Below, piece by piece: positions 47,201-57,005 of a stretch of 64,000 bases of DNA. The DNA comes from Phycisphaerales bacterium (GTDB lineage Bacteria; Planctomycetota; Phycisphaerae; Phycisphaerales; SM1A02). Within the stretch, counting starts at the first letter, position 1. Every line of letters starts with the position of its first letter. The position numbers were made by a program, and so were the translations under genes. The notes beneath the pieces are model-generated. The model had not been told where the DNA came from. It saw only the letters and a program-made list of their open reading frames with translations, and made no database searches. The stretch spans positions 23,238 to 87,237 of the forward strand of contig JANQEQ010000055.1 in the NCBI GenBank assembly GCA_028278245.1, read 5' to 3'.

Positions 47201-47642
47201 CAGCTTGTTGAAGATCGTTGCCAGCGGTTTGAAAATCACGCTGAAGCGCAGCGTCCCGACCTCGTATATAGAGACGCAACGCCTGGTGCAACTTCTCATC
47301 TTCCACCGGCGTAATATCACCGGTCGCTGGCCCGGGAAGTGGAAAGTGTTGTGCTTCGCGGGTCAGTGCTTCATTCAGCGTGAGCAGGTTTCGTTCATTG
47401 GCAGAATCTGATCCAATCAGATCTGCGGGATTGATACCCGGCGGTAATTTGATGGGATTAGTGCTCTGCTCGACGTCATGTGCCTGCTCATCGGCAGCAC
47501 GTTGAGCCAAATGTTCTGATGCGGTTATCGATGCGTCGAGCTGAGAGGGGTGGGCAATTTGTGAACGTTGCGGTGAGCCGGCACATCCTGAAAAGCAAAG
47601 AGTCAGAATTATGCTGACGAACAGGGCGAAGCGTTGAATCAT
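44244..47642 (-). CDS. Giant TPR-repeat lipoprotein
   Basis: An 1132-residue protein with a lipoprotein-type leader (IILTLCFSGC, Cys20) followed by tetratricopeptide-like helical repeats over most of its length, for example FQTAGNDLQQAAMLNPTSV, AGRAIRLYEQILQLEPDE, ALETVARAVQLQPNNAE and ALHYAEQALAIDPTHEP. It should be an envelope scaffold for protein binding; the partner is unknown. Its place in the nusA-infB-rbfA run, 78 nt after the HhH-GPD-like gene, is unusual for an envelope protein. Confidence 0.82.
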   Translation of the reverse strand: MIQRFALFVSIILTLCFSGCAGSPQRSQIAHPSQLDASITASEHLAQRAADEQAHDVEQSTNPIKLPPGINPADLIGSDSANERNLLTLNEALTREAQHFPLPGPATGDITPVEDEKLHQALRLYIRGRDAALQRDFQTAGNDLQQAAMLNPTSVPILRELARTYLAVNQAGRAIRLYEQILQLEPDESESLLTLSIAAQSQHQNQRAVALLARRILAGDQFIHDPLADIIAYDILWKSLRQLGYDYAAAEAVSLLLPELGPLASQSRYVPHITQLRHERGIILLQLGDTYCRINHYEDALQAYREAASYPLPQQISLAPRVVYANLHLNRQQTAQYEMLSALRSEYPRVRPELVTLCRYLAEQVSNIQLLRESVGELEPDPDNIQHLRLQSALNDRPKALQILRGILNEHPATGSPASDLFLLYDATQTSEAVDQLIELTQLHPGMAETYVGQFITSFPQPSAALRNIQLRDQSALLANLECRILIDLGALGRAWNRCASARSAWPDDQGLYQIAIQLAALLEEPTLLDDVVSDETVSMDANTLLTLARAYHQFEKNELALETVARAVQLQPNNAEILTALAQKHSADATNAQTEDEQLKSAELALHYAEQALAIDPTHEPVYQVLLGLLDRGRPMENEERYRQIAAQLTQTIPDTALARRLATQELIDHQQYASALEAALSYFAGDPSQTEFLGMAVNAWSRLNQPHIAEQWLEDQLVKYPGHPQLLEHWININHNLGEYQSVTQRLEDMAKADPPDFFARRWLESVYRAVDRPEDALLLAESRLLERPEGTHRAWSLATVYSQAGHIDQALEQLHWLAAQQSDDRNTADVRYILKWRDIAQTMIDAGKPCGAAEAFRIRLNGSQPLSPAAISLLATMTIAADAACGNQADATLSLLRDLDALGTLPILPGEETEPTLASTIYEASLIYTAVDEDDGAMQLMLAALELQQDNSQLLNNLGYASLEVGRHDDEVVGWIEQAYARSPEDTNIIDTLAWLRYHQGRFQRENPEAEPGALELLQQAVAAVEEPNPELLDHLGDTYWRVGQTEAALNTWRQAAMIMSEQQYRPTQTQQYRFLQIRVWGIIVKDPRELYDRQLGALQRRLNGKILAVDQGQEPLVTPIFAEVETTR

Positions 47643-47720
47643 GTTAAGATCCTGCGAGCGGGCGTAACGCCCTGATATTGATGTGGCGTATGTTGATTCG
47701 TTCGTTTTCTTCGTAACGAA

Positions 47721-48386
47721 TTATTTACCAGAGGGCTGTTTTTTTCGTGTGGTTTTCGTTTTCTTTTTTTGTCCAAGGCGTGCGACTTCCTTGTCTGCCC
47801 AGGCCTGAAGGGCAAAGTGCGTCGAAGGACCGTCATCCGCTTTGATCTGCCGCGAGAGCCAGGATGTCAATTCCGGGGTTTCGGCGGAATCGTCGGCGGC
47901 ACCGATGTTGATCAGCAATGTACGTAGTTGATCATCAATCGGCATGGCGTGTGTGGCAAAGCAGAGAAGCATGACCCGGGAAGCAACATAAGGCGTGATG
48001 CCATCCGCAGATTCCAGATATTTCTTAACCTCCCGCTTGCCAAGTTGAGATAGCCGGTCAAGGTTGACCGCATGTTCGCGATTATAAATATCGCGCAGCG
48101 TCGCTCGTATGCGCTGAGCCCGATCCAATGCTCGCGGGTAATCTTCACCGATCCCTTCAATAATTTCCTGAGGCATCGACACGCGCAGATCATTGAAATC
48201 CACAATGTGATTGTGAAGTTGATCATAAGCTTTGTCAGCGAGTTCGGTGGTCGATTCCCACATAAGAAATGAGCGTATCAGAACTTCAATCGGGTCATTG
48301 AAATCGGATGGTGCCGGCGTTGGTTTCTGATGTATTTTCTTCAGTAGAGAACTGAGGTTTTTATTACATGTTTTCGTGTTCTTCAC
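47721..48386 (-). CDS. HhH-GPD (endonuclease III-like) fold protein without iron-sulfur cluster
   Basis: A 221-residue protein whose middle resembles the helix-hairpin-helix glycosylase fold: NDPIEVLIRSFLMWE, IIEGIGEDYPRALDRAQRI, and LESADGITPYVASRVMLLCF followed by AMPIDDQLRTLL in the place of the catalytic Asp segment. The C-terminal four-Cys iron-sulfur loop of EndoIII is missing, and the tail is Lys-rich. I chose GTG 48386 because GGAGGA lies 7 nt upstream; this overlaps the rbfA end by 23 nt. The function may be DNA repair or simply nucleic-acid binding; the fold call is by eye. Confidence 0.62.
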   Translation of the reverse strand: MKNTKTCNKNLSSLLKKIHQKPTPAPSDFNDPIEVLIRSFLMWESTTELADKAYDQLHNHIVDFNDLRVSMPQEIIEGIGEDYPRALDRAQRIRATLRDIYNREHAVNLDRLSQLGKREVKKYLESADGITPYVASRVMLLCFATHAMPIDDQLRTLLINIGAADDSAETPELTSWLSRQIKADDGPSTHFALQAWADKEVARLGQKKKTKTTRKKQPSGK

Positions 48387-48780
48387 GAAGTGTATCCTCC
48401 GTCTCAGAATTGGGTTCGGATTGTGTATTGCGTTTCCGGTCGTTGCGTATCGCTTCATTAATAGCATGAAGCACCGCAGCTTGTTTTTTCAGTGACTTAT
48501 CCAGACGAAAATGCAATTGAGGAAGTTTTCGCAACTGTACGTGATCGCCGATCAGGTGACGAATGTGGCGGGATGCGTGTTGCAAACCACGAAGCGTCAG
48601 CACGCCCTGCTTTTCCGGGCTGATAGAAACATAAACAGTGGCGTGCGCGAGATCCGGAGCAACATCAACATTGGTTATGGTGATCATGCCGCGAATCCGG
48701 GGATCGTTCAGGCCACGGGTGATTGTGGCTTGAATCGCTCGTTGCAGGACTGATGCGGTTTGTTCAAGATGAACTGTCAT
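48364..48780 (-). CDS. rbfA: Ribosome-binding factor A
   Basis: A 138-residue 30S maturation factor. The KH-like core appears in LQRAIQATITRGLNDPRI, GMITITNVDVAPDLAHATVYVS and LRKLPQLHFRLDKSLK. It is 25 nt downstream of infB, as is usual, and its 3' end overlaps the next gene. Confidence 0.9.
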   Translation of the reverse strand: MTVHLEQTASVLQRAIQATITRGLNDPRIRGMITITNVDVAPDLAHATVYVSISPEKQGVLTLRGLQHASRHIRHLIGDHVQLRKLPQLHFRLDKSLKKQAAVLHAINEAIRNDRKRNTQSEPNSETEDTLREEHENM

Positions 48781-48805
48781 TAGCGTCTTTGCTCAAAGGC
48801 AGGAA

Positions 48806-51622
48806 TCAGGCATTCATCGCCAATGTTCGTTTGACTTGAAGTGTTTTGTAGCACTCTAAAATGTCGCCGACCTTGATATCGTCGTAGCCATCAATATGCA
48901 TACCGCATTCCAGACCGGACTTCACCTGCTTGGCATCCTCTTTGAAGTGTCGAAGCTGCTTGAGTCGGCGATCTTTCTCGACGACGATGCCGTCACGCGT
49001 CACGCGGATTTGTGCATTCCGCTCAATAACACCTTCGGTGACATAACAACCGGCAACCATGCCGACCTTCGAGATTTTAAAGATGTCACGGACTTCTGCA
49101 TGTCCCAGAACCTCAAGTTTCAGTTCCGGATCCAGCAGACCTTCAGCGGCTTTGGTCACGTCGTCAGTGAGATCGTAAATAACATCGTAGAAGCGGACAT
49201 CCACCCCCTTGGTTTCAGCTAATCGTCGAGATGTGGAAGTTGCAGTGACGTTGAAGGCCACAATAATCGCCTGCGCAGCCTCGGCGAGGATGACATCAGA
49301 TTCATTCACCCCGCCGACTGCAGCATGTTTGACAGTGACGACAACTTCTTCTGATCCGATTTTTCCCAGCGTTGATTTCAGTGTTTCCAGCGATCCCTGA
49401 ACGTCTGCTTTGACGACCAGAGGCAATTCCTTCCGCCCGGTTTCGGATAGTTTCTGGAAGATATTGTCTAGCGTTACCTTTTCCGTGGCCAGGTGCTGTT
49501 CGCGTTCCTGGTCTTTCCGTTCACCTGCCGCGGCTTCCGCTGCCTTGAGACTTCTCACAACATAAAACTTATCCCCGGCATCGGGTACTTCATTGATGCC
49601 GGACAGGGCGATGGGTGCAGAAGGCAGAGCACTGGTGATACGTTTGCCATGATCGTCAACCATATCCCGCACCCGTCCAAAAGCACGCCCCACGACGAGG
49701 AAATCGCCCGTCTTGAGTTCACCCTGTTGCACGAGGATGCGAGCGACGGGTCCACGTCCCTCTTCCATTTGTGCTTCGATCACCGTGCCTTGGGCCATGC
49801 CTTCAAAATCGGCGGTGAGTTCGAGGATCTGTGCCTGCAGATCGATGACCTCCAGCAGATCCTGAATTCCCTCACCCTTGACGGCGCTGGTACGAACGAC
49901 CTCAGTGGATCCGCCCCAGTCGACCGGGTTCAGATCGTGTTCAGCAAGCTGACCCAGAATGCGCTGGATGTTCGTATCGGTTGCCTCGGGCTTGTCCATC
50001 TTGTTCAGGGCAACAATGATCGGCACATCCGCCGCTTTGGCATGGTTGATGGATTCAATGGTCTGCGGCATGACACCATCGTCAGCAGCAACGACCAGAA
50101 CCACGATGTCGGTGACCTGTGCGCCGCGGGCGCGCATCTCGGTGAATGCTTCGTGGCCGGGTGTATCGATAAATGTGACCAGATGATCGTCGTCACCGAC
50201 ATGCACCGGAACGCGAAAGGCACTAGTCGCCTGGGTGATTCCGCCGGCCTCACCTGCTGCGACATTCGTCTGGCGAATTCGATCGAGAAGGGATGTCTTG
50301 CCGTGATCGACGTGACCCAGGATTGTTATGACCGGAGAGCGTGGCTGCTCGTTGGTGATGTCCCGTTGCTCGAAGTGCTCGACGATTTGGTCTTCAGCAG
50401 ATTTCTGTTCGGTGATTTCAAGCTCAATATCATGTTCGAGCATGATCTCAGTTGCACTGTCCGCATCGATTGATGAGTTGATAGTTGAAGGTTTCCCGGC
50501 CAGGAACAGCGCTTTGAGGATATCAGCCGCTTTCACGCCGGTTGCGGCAGAGAGCGATTTGATGGTGATTGGTTCATTGATTTTGACGGTACCCCCGATC
50601 TCCGCTGCAGTCTTGGCTTTGGAAACGCCGCTCGTTGTACGCTTGAGATTATCCCGGCGGGCGGATTTCAGGTAGCCGCCGGCATGACGCAGGCGTTGCT
50701 CGCGCTCCAGAAGATCCTGCTCTCGCCAATTCCGCGAATGTTCTCCGGCGCTGAATCCACGTCCGGGGCGTCCGCCTTCCTGCTGGCTGGAACTGCTGCG
50801 TCGTTTGTTTCTGCGGGATGAGGAAGATCGACCGCCTCGACCGGTTCCTCCGTCGGGTGGCATGGCGATAGGCGGCATACCGGAGGCGGGATCTCGGCCT
50901 ACGGGTCGCGACTCTCCTCCGTAGGCAGCGGGTCGCTGACCGCCTTTTCCTCGCGGTCGCGGTGGGGGTATGACATCCGGTTTTTCAACGCGGATTACCT
51001 TCGGTCCGGCTAAGGTCGTTTTGCTGGGTTGCTGTAGTTTCGGCCCGGCGGGTGAGATGACCTCCGGCCGCTCAGGGATGTTCATAATCGGTTGCACCGG
51101 TTCCCTGGCCGCCTCATCCTGCTTTGTTTCTGTTTCCTCGGGAGCGCTTGCCGCGACAGCGGGTTCTTCTGTTGGTTCTGGAATAGTGGTAGTGGGAGGA
51201 GCAGGGGGTGCTTCCTCTTCAATGACGGGTACGACGGCGGGAGCCTCGGCCGGTGTTTCCTTGACAGGAGGTGTAGTGACTTCTTCCACGACCGGGTCGG
51301 CAGGTTTCTTCTTTTCTTCGGTGGCTGGTTTTGTGGCCGTCTTCTTGGCGGATTTCTTGCGTGTTGCCTTCTTCTTCGCTTTGGCTCGTGCGGTTGGGAG
51401 ATCAACCTTCGCTGCGGTCTCGACTGCAGTCGTCACGGAGCCGGATTCATGCTCGGAGAACCACTCCCGGATCGTTGCCCCCAGACCGATCGAGACGGTT
51501 GACATGTGATTTGTTATCCCGGGGATTTCCTCCGCCTGGCACTTGGCCACGATGTCTTTCGATGCGACACCGAGTTCCTTTGCCAGTTGAAAGACGCGAG
51601 TTGCAGTTCCCTTCTTAGCCAC
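48806..51622 (-). CDS. infB: Translation initiation factor IF-2
   Basis: A 938-residue GTPase that places initiator tRNA on the ribosome. The N-terminus has an IF2_N domain ([20 protein letters not shown]) and long Lys/Ala and Pro/Glu-rich stretches, then a Gly/Arg/Ser-rich region and a second IF2_N. The G domain carries [24 protein letters not shown] and SAVKGEG. C-terminal domains III and IV follow. The GTG start has GGGAG 7 nt upstream. It is 35 nt after nusA. Confidence 0.96.
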   Translation of the reverse strand: MAKKGTATRVFQLAKELGVASKDIVAKCQAEEIPGITNHMSTVSIGLGATIREWFSEHESGSVTTAVETAAKVDLPTARAKAKKKATRKKSAKKTATKPATEEKKKPADPVVEEVTTPPVKETPAEAPAVVPVIEEEAPPAPPTTTIPEPTEEPAVAASAPEETETKQDEAAREPVQPIMNIPERPEVISPAGPKLQQPSKTTLAGPKVIRVEKPDVIPPPRPRGKGGQRPAAYGGESRPVGRDPASGMPPIAMPPDGGTGRGGRSSSSRRNKRRSSSSQQEGGRPGRGFSAGEHSRNWREQDLLEREQRLRHAGGYLKSARRDNLKRTTSGVSKAKTAAEIGGTVKINEPITIKSLSAATGVKAADILKALFLAGKPSTINSSIDADSATEIMLEHDIELEITEQKSAEDQIVEHFEQRDITNEQPRSPVITILGHVDHGKTSLLDRIRQTNVAAGEAGGITQATSAFRVPVHVGDDDHLVTFIDTPGHEAFTEMRARGAQVTDIVVLVVAADDGVMPQTIESINHAKAADVPIIVALNKMDKPEATDTNIQRILGQLAEHDLNPVDWGGSTEVVRTSAVKGEGIQDLLEVIDLQAQILELTADFEGMAQGTVIEAQMEEGRGPVARILVQQGELKTGDFLVVGRAFGRVRDMVDDHGKRITSALPSAPIALSGINEVPDAGDKFYVVRSLKAAEAAAGERKDQEREQHLATEKVTLDNIFQKLSETGRKELPLVVKADVQGSLETLKSTLGKIGSEEVVVTVKHAAVGGVNESDVILAEAAQAIIVAFNVTATSTSRRLAETKGVDVRFYDVIYDLTDDVTKAAEGLLDPELKLEVLGHAEVRDIFKISKVGMVAGCYVTEGVIERNAQIRVTRDGIVVEKDRRLKQLRHFKEDAKQVKSGLECGMHIDGYDDIKVGDILECYKTLQVKRTLAMNA

Positions 51623-51657
51623 GATGAACTCCCACTGATTGGTGGATGATTAGATAT

Positions 51658-53148
51658 TCAGGCGGGGTTCGTGAGTTCCTCACCAGTGGATGGAGACGTT
51701 GTATCAGTAACAGGCAGCCCTCCCTCTTCGGTATTTTCAGGCTCCTCTGCATTGGTAACTTCAACTGTGGATCCTGCTTCCAGCTTCTCCTCGGGTGTGA
51801 TATCCGAAGAGTCAGGCATGGGTGTTGGGGATCCAAGCCCCAGAATGTCATCAGCGCGCGATTCACTGTCTGCATCAGGTTCGACGATCGGTCCTTCTGT
51901 TTCCTCACCCAGAAGTGCCGCGCTCAAGGCCAGTTCCTCAGCCCGCCGTTGTTCTGCCTCTTCCTTTTCCTTCTGTTGCTGCTCGGCCACGATCTTGGCC
52001 TGCTCGCTGCAGAGATGGAGCGTTTCCTCGGACAGTTCCTCGGACATCCCCAGTTCATCCTGGAGTACGCCAAGGCCGACTTCCTCGACATCAAAGACGC
52101 TGATCATGCCCAATGCGCCCATGCGGTCAAGCATTTCGTCAGTGACACCTTCAATGGGCCTGAGCGTTTGTTCCAGCGTTTCCAGAGACTTGGCAAATTC
52201 TGCCGGCGTCAGAATATCGATATCCCAACCGGTCAGGCGGGCGGCAAGCCGGACATTCTGACCACGCCTGCCGATTGCAAGTGACAGTTGATCTTCACGG
52301 ACAATAATCGTCGCACGTCCCAGTTCAAAGCACAGGCTGACTTCCTCAACCTCGGCCGGCTTCAGGGCATTGGCGATGAGAATCTGGCTGGATTCATTCC
52401 ACCGCACGATGTCGATTTTCTCTCCCCCCAGCTCGTCGACGATGTTACGGATTCGGCTGCCGCGAACACCAACGCACGCTCCCACTGCATCGACTTTGGA
52501 ATCGATGCTTGAAACGGCGATCTTCGTTCTAAAGCCCGCTTCACGCGACATCGCTTTGATCTCAATCACGTGCTCGGCAACTTCCGGAACCTCTGCTTCG
52601 AATAATCGATGAATGAAGTCCGGGTGGCTCCGGGAGAGAACGATTTTCACCTGATTGCCCGCATCACGAACATCCAGGATGAGGCAGCGCACGCGGCTGC
52701 CCGGATGAAATTGCTCACCGGGAATCTGCTCGCTGCGAGGCATGAAGCCCTCAGCGCGATCGACCTGCACCACCAGTGCCCCGCCCTCATATCGATGGGC
52801 GGTACCGGTAACGATTTCCCCCTGACGTTTGGAAAATTCACCCAGCAGGCTGGTGCGTTCATCCTCGCGGAATTTCTGAATCATGACCTGCTTGGCGGTC
52901 TGAGCGGGGATTCGCCCCAGCGACTCCATGGAAATATCTTCGCGCGTTCCGTCTTCGAGATTCCGCCAGATCTTGATCTCACCACTCAGGCGGTCCATGT
53001 GGCAGCCGAATTCTTCAGCATCCAGTGAATTGAAGTGTTTACGTGCTGCCGACACCATTGCCTGCTCCAGATCCTGTATGAGAACATCGCGGTCAATGTT
53101 CCGATCTCGAGCTATGGAATCCAGGATGCGTAGTGTTTCTGTATTCAT
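51658..53148 (-). CDS. nusA: Transcription termination/antitermination factor NusA
   Basis: A 496-residue NusA: N-terminal RNA-polymerase-binding domain, S1 domain (GEIVTGTAHRYEGGALVVQV), two KH domains (GACVGVRGSRIRNIVDELGGEKIDIV and LSLAIGRRGQNVRLAARLTGWDIDI), then a helical part and an acidic Glu-rich tail. It pauses and modulates RNA polymerase. It heads nusA-infB-rbfA, but rimP, which usually precedes nusA, is absent here. A leader of ~440 nt with stem-loops precedes it, which fits autoregulation. Confidence 0.94.
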   Translation of the reverse strand: MNTETLRILDSIARDRNIDRDVLIQDLEQAMVSAARKHFNSLDAEEFGCHMDRLSGEIKIWRNLEDGTREDISMESLGRIPAQTAKQVMIQKFREDERTSLLGEFSKRQGEIVTGTAHRYEGGALVVQVDRAEGFMPRSEQIPGEQFHPGSRVRCLILDVRDAGNQVKIVLSRSHPDFIHRLFEAEVPEVAEHVIEIKAMSREAGFRTKIAVSSIDSKVDAVGACVGVRGSRIRNIVDELGGEKIDIVRWNESSQILIANALKPAEVEEVSLCFELGRATIIVREDQLSLAIGRRGQNVRLAARLTGWDIDILTPAEFAKSLETLEQTLRPIEGVTDEMLDRMGALGMISVFDVEEVGLGVLQDELGMSEELSEETLHLCSEQAKIVAEQQQKEKEEAEQRRAEELALSAALLGEETEGPIVEPDADSESRADDILGLGSPTPMPDSSDITPEEKLEAGSTVEVTNAEEPENTEEGGLPVTDTTSPSTGEELTNPA

Positions 53149-53590
53149 GTTGTTAGCGTCTTATGAGTATTAAATTGTTGAGTTGTACGAACGAAAAAGA
53201 GGACAGGTCAGCGTGCTGACCGGGGATTTCAATTCAGAGCGAACGCTTCGCTCCGGGCAAACAGGCGGTCCGCAGGGGACCAAAAAGACAAGGTCACGGG
53301 AGATCTCCAAACTGGAAATCACCCGCGACCCGCGAGTGTTCGGGCGGCCAAAGCCGTGGACCGAACCAACGACCTGTGTTGATCATCAGGTCATGGCGGC
53401 CACCTCACCGAAAGATCGGCTCGCCGGCGGAAACACACCGCCGCCGAGAGCCTTTCGCTCCTCGCGGACCGTTGTCCAGCACACAGCATGGCGCAGATTA
53501 TTCGCCATGGGGTGACACTGGTATATCTCGAACCTTGCTCACTACGGGACTCCCTTTGAAGCGGCCGTACTGACAGGACAATAAAACTCT
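53149..53590 (-). promoter_or_regulatory. Long structured leader of the nusA operon
   Basis: No credible gene fills this stretch. On the minus strand it contains several stem-loops: GGTCAGC/GCTGACC near 53206-53221, GAGCGAA/TTCGCTC near 53238-53254, and CGGCGG/CCGCCG near 53424-53446. It is more GC-rich than its borders. A candidate promoter lies just upstream. It could be an autoregulatory leader or contain a separate small RNA. RimP and tRNA genes, which occupy this place in some genomes, were looked for and not found. Confidence 0.45.
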
Positions 53591-53597
53591 AAGGTAA

Positions 53598-53625
53598 AGT
53601 ATGACGTTACTTGAGGTCATGTCAA
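53598..53625 (-). promoter_or_regulatory. Candidate promoter of the nusA operon
   Basis: On the minus strand a perfect TTGACA (53625-53620) is followed after 16 nt by CATACT (53603-53598), four of six matches to TATAAT. Transcription would begin near 53590. Confidence 0.5.
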
Positions 53626-53681
53626 CATTCTCGTGTTATCGGTCTCCCCTAAAAAAGTCGGGTGAGTGTATCAACCAGGCA

Positions 53682-54704
53682 CTAAAATTGCTCCGAAGGC
53701 TCAATCGGACGTGAGATCTTCAATGCCCTGTTCCCCCGAAATTGGCCGATGTTCCCCAAATATTTCGGAACGCCCTCCGCCTGAAGCACCACCGGGGAAC
53801 TCGCTCCTTTTTCCGTGGTAATGATGTCTCCAACCTCCAAACAGCGCAGTTCGGACATATTGATGCTTGATTCGGCCAGGATTCCCACCAGATTGACCTT
53901 GGCCAACGACAGGCGATTGGCAATCAATTCCTCCCAGTGATGATCGGTGTGCAGTTTGCCGGAGAGGAACCAGTTCTGCGAACTGAGATCATCGATCAAG
54001 GGTTCGATCACATTGAAGGGGATGCACAAACTCATCGTCCCCGCCCGGTTGGTCATCTTGATCTCAAAACCAATTACGACCACCACTTCATTGGGGGGCA
54101 CGATCTGAACAATCTGCGGATTGGACTCCATATCGCCAAGCTGGAATTCAATTGGCTTCACTCCCTCCCACGCTTCAGAAAGAGAGGTCATACCACGCTC
54201 AAGAATCCTCTGAATTAGTCGGATTTCAATCAACGTCATCGCTCGTTGCGGAATGAACAGATCCTGGTTTGATCCACCCAACAACCGGTCGATAACCGGA
54301 TAAATAATCAGGGGGGAAAGTTCCAGGCAGATCTGACCGTCCAGTTCCTCCGCCGATACGAGATTAAAACTGGTGGGGTTGGGCAGGCTGGAGATGAACT
54401 CTGAGTATGTCATCTGCTCGGCATGTGCGACGCGTACCTCAACTATGGTGCGGAGAAAACCCGATAGCGAAGCTCCAAAGTTCCGAGCGAATCCCTCGTG
54501 CAATGTCTGCAAGGCCCGCATCTGATCTTTGCTGATGCGCTCAGGCCGCTTGAAGTCATAATCCCTGATTTCCACGCTTTCCAGATCATGACGATGATGC
54601 GAGAAAATCTGGATTTCCGCAGAAGTATCATCTTCCTCAATCTCTCCCTCAGCGACCGCGTTGAGCAGAGCATCAATATCAGTCTGGTCAAGAACGTCGG
54701 ACAT
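53682..54704 (-). CDS. fliM: Flagellar motor switch protein FliM
   Basis: A 340-residue FliM. The N-terminal MSDVLDQTDIDALLNAV is the CheY-P binding peptide. The middle domain (RALQTLHEGFARNFGASLSGFL, LLGG) and the C-terminal SpoA-like domain (CLEVGDIITTEKG) are complete. It forms the rotor C-ring with FliG and FliN. It stands alone here; no other flagellar gene is in the window. Confidence 0.95.
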   Translation of the reverse strand: MSDVLDQTDIDALLNAVAEGEIEEDDTSAEIQIFSHHRHDLESVEIRDYDFKRPERISKDQMRALQTLHEGFARNFGASLSGFLRTIVEVRVAHAEQMTYSEFISSLPNPTSFNLVSAEELDGQICLELSPLIIYPVIDRLLGGSNQDLFIPQRAMTLIEIRLIQRILERGMTSLSEAWEGVKPIEFQLGDMESNPQIVQIVPPNEVVVVIGFEIKMTNRAGTMSLCIPFNVIEPLIDDLSSQNWFLSGKLHTDHHWEELIANRLSLAKVNLVGILAESSINMSELRCLEVGDIITTEKGASSPVVLQAEGVPKYLGNIGQFRGNRALKISRPIEPSEQF

Positions 54705-54950
54705 GGAGCTTCAATCTCCGCAGGTGAGGAGCGGAAGGGGCCTGGCCGTCCAGCAATCCAGAGGAATAACTATGCTGTCTGGGCCATTCGTACAAAATAT
54801 GAGCAGTGGCGAGTAGCACCTCAGTTGGCGTACCATGACCCGACACTGTTCGTGACGAGGTTGCTACGGCAACCCTTGAGTTTATCGGAGCAGTGACCAA
54901 CGCATCTTGAGAGCACCTGCTCCTCAAATTACCCCTGGAGAAGCATCCAG

Positions 54951-56912
54951 ATGACCATTATGACCCGAATTGTCCTCCTGGCCTGGATCCTGACCGCTCA
55001 GATTGCAAGTGCCGGCCCCAGCTTCGGCCTCGATCAGGATAATCAGCCCACGCCCGCCACACCCAAATTCAATGATTCACGTGACCAGGTTCAGATTTCG
55101 GTCATTCCCTACACCACCCACATCGCCCCGGGACAGGATCTGCCGGTGGCTGTCATATTCGACCACGTCAAAGGCTGGCACATCTACGCTGCCGATGCGG
55201 AACTTCCCGAGATGTTCTACCGCACTGTGATTGAAGTGGTGACAGAAGCGGAGTCCTCGTTCACAGCCCACACAGGGCAGATTCAGTGGCCAACCTCGCA
55301 TGAGATCGACTTCTTTGGTGAGAAATTTCACGTCTATGAAGGTCGTGCGATCGCTTACGTTCCAATAACCATCGAGCCGGATGCAGAAGTTGGTGAATAT
55401 ACGCTGCGTTTCAAAGCAGCGTTTCAATCATGTGATGACAAAATCTGTCTTCAGGCCACCCCTTATCCGCCGCGCAATCCCGCTGAAGAGCCGAGCGAGG
55501 AGTGGCTGAACTATGGTATGAATTTGACGCTCAACATCGTTCCACCCGAGCAGACCGGTGATGGACAGCTTGCCGACACGGCACATTTCGAAGGTTTTGA
55601 CCCTGCCGTTTTTCAGCGCATCAAGGAAGGGATTGCTGCGCCGGAACTCGTCCACTTTGCCTTGTTTGACTGGGTGACGTTTGATCTGGATGTGGCTGGT
55701 TCCGGTGGATTCCTGTTGCTCCTGCTCATCGCTGCCATTGGTGGATTCCTGCTGAATCTCACGCCCTGCGTGCTGCCGGTTATTCCTCTGAAGATCATGG
55801 CAATGAACGCTCATGCCGGTCATCGCGGCAAGATGCTCCTGTTGGGGACATCCATGTCGGTGGGCGTTGTGGCGTTCTGGCTGGCACTGGGTGGTGTGAT
55901 TGCAGCCCCGCGCGTGTTCGGCATCACAACCACAAACCAGCTTTTCCAGTATCCCGCCTTCACGATAACAGTGGGTGCCATCATTGCGATCATGGCAATT
56001 GGAATGTGTGGTTTGTTCTCCGTGAAGTTGCCGCAGTTCATCTACCGGATTAATCCCGGCCAGGACAGCCTGCATGGTTCGTTCGGCTTTGGGATCATGA
56101 CCGCGGTTCTCTCGACGCCGTGTACCGCACCCTTCATGGGGGCAGCGGCCGCCTTTGCCGCCGGTATTGAGGCATCTCGTACGCTCATGATTTTTGCCGC
56201 TATCGGGATCGGCATGGCCGTGCCGTATCAGATCCTCTCCACCTTCCCCAAACTCGTGGAAAAAATGCCGAAGTCAGGCCCCTCCAGCGAATTGATCAAA
56301 CAGGTCATGGGCCTTTTGATGCTCGCTGCAGCAGCATATTTCGTCGGCACTGGTGTCAGCGGTCTTCTGGCCAATCCTCCCGAACCGCCGGGTCGGGAAC
56401 ATTGGTGGGTCGTTGCCGGGTTGGGAATTGCTTCGGGCGCCTGGCTCGCCTACCGCACCATCCGCATTACCCCGAGATGGATCTTTCGCATCATCTGGGG
56501 CGGGATTGGATTGGCGTTGGTCGTTTTCTCCCTCACGATCGGTATGAACCTCACGAAGAAGGGACCGATTGACTGGGTCTATTACACCCCGCAACGATTT
56601 GCCGATGCCCAGAGTGCCGGCAAGGTCGTGGTGATGGATTTCACCGCAGAGTGGTGCCTGAACTGCAAAGCAATTGAAGCGAGTGTGCTGCACAGCGATC
56701 GGGTTGCTGCGGTGCTTGCCGAGGAGAATGTGGTGCCGATCAAAGTCGATCTTACCGGCAAGAATGTCGAAGGTAATGACATGCTCAAGGCGGTCGATCG
56801 GCTGACCATTCCCCTCCTGGTCATCTTCAAACCCGATGGCACCGAAACGCTCAAAAGTGATTTCTACACCATCGAACAGGTCATCGAAGCGGTGAGGGAA
56901 GCTCAATCCTGA
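54951..56912 (+). CDS. DsbD-like thiol:disulfide interchange protein
   Basis: A 653-residue DsbD-type reductase. After a signal peptide, residues ~50-205 form the N-terminal periplasmic domain with a Cys pair in SCDDKICLQ. The membrane domain has LTPCVLPVIPLK and STPCTAPFMGA, the paired Cys of the electron-conducting core, in about eight helices. The C-terminal thioredoxin-like domain has EWCLNCK. It passes electrons from cytoplasmic thioredoxin to periplasmic proteins, for example for cytochrome c maturation. It is monocistronic, divergent from fliM. Confidence 0.93.
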   Translation: MTIMTRIVLLAWILTAQIASAGPSFGLDQDNQPTPATPKFNDSRDQVQISVIPYTTHIAPGQDLPVAVIFDHVKGWHIYAADAELPEMFYRTVIEVVTEAESSFTAHTGQIQWPTSHEIDFFGEKFHVYEGRAIAYVPITIEPDAEVGEYTLRFKAAFQSCDDKICLQATPYPPRNPAEEPSEEWLNYGMNLTLNIVPPEQTGDGQLADTAHFEGFDPAVFQRIKEGIAAPELVHFALFDWVTFDLDVAGSGGFLLLLLIAAIGGFLLNLTPCVLPVIPLKIMAMNAHAGHRGKMLLLGTSMSVGVVAFWLALGGVIAAPRVFGITTTNQLFQYPAFTITVGAIIAIMAIGMCGLFSVKLPQFIYRINPGQDSLHGSFGFGIMTAVLSTPCTAPFMGAAAAFAAGIEASRTLMIFAAIGIGMAVPYQILSTFPKLVEKMPKSGPSSELIKQVMGLLMLAAAAYFVGTGVSGLLANPPEPPGREHWWVVAGLGIASGAWLAYRTIRITPRWIFRIIWGGIGLALVVFSLTIGMNLTKKGPIDWVYYTPQRFADAQSAGKVVVMDFTAEWCLNCKAIEASVLHSDRVAAVLAEENVVPIKVDLTGKNVEGNDMLKAVDRLTIPLLVIFKPDGTETLKSDFYTIEQVIEAVREAQS

Positions 56913-57005
56913 GTCTATTACTAATTCATTATCTTGAAGATTCAGCACTAATATGTGTGTTAGGTTAGAATTGGTATCCTAATCATCAAGGGGAATAATC
57001 GTTCC

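Noticed and set aside
49493..50473. 326-codon plus-strand frame opposite infB
   Set aside because: Antisense shadow of the IF-2 G domain; no independent start signal.
53183..53515. 110-codon plus-strand open frame in the nusA leader
   Set aside because: The encoded sequence is Arg/Thr-rich with no recognisable motif, no ribosome-binding site, and it lies over the stem-loops of the leader on the opposite strand.
53525..53545. GGTTCGAGAT on the minus strand resembling a tRNA T-loop
   Set aside because: The flanking bases do not form a T-stem and there is no acceptor, D or anticodon arm nearby.
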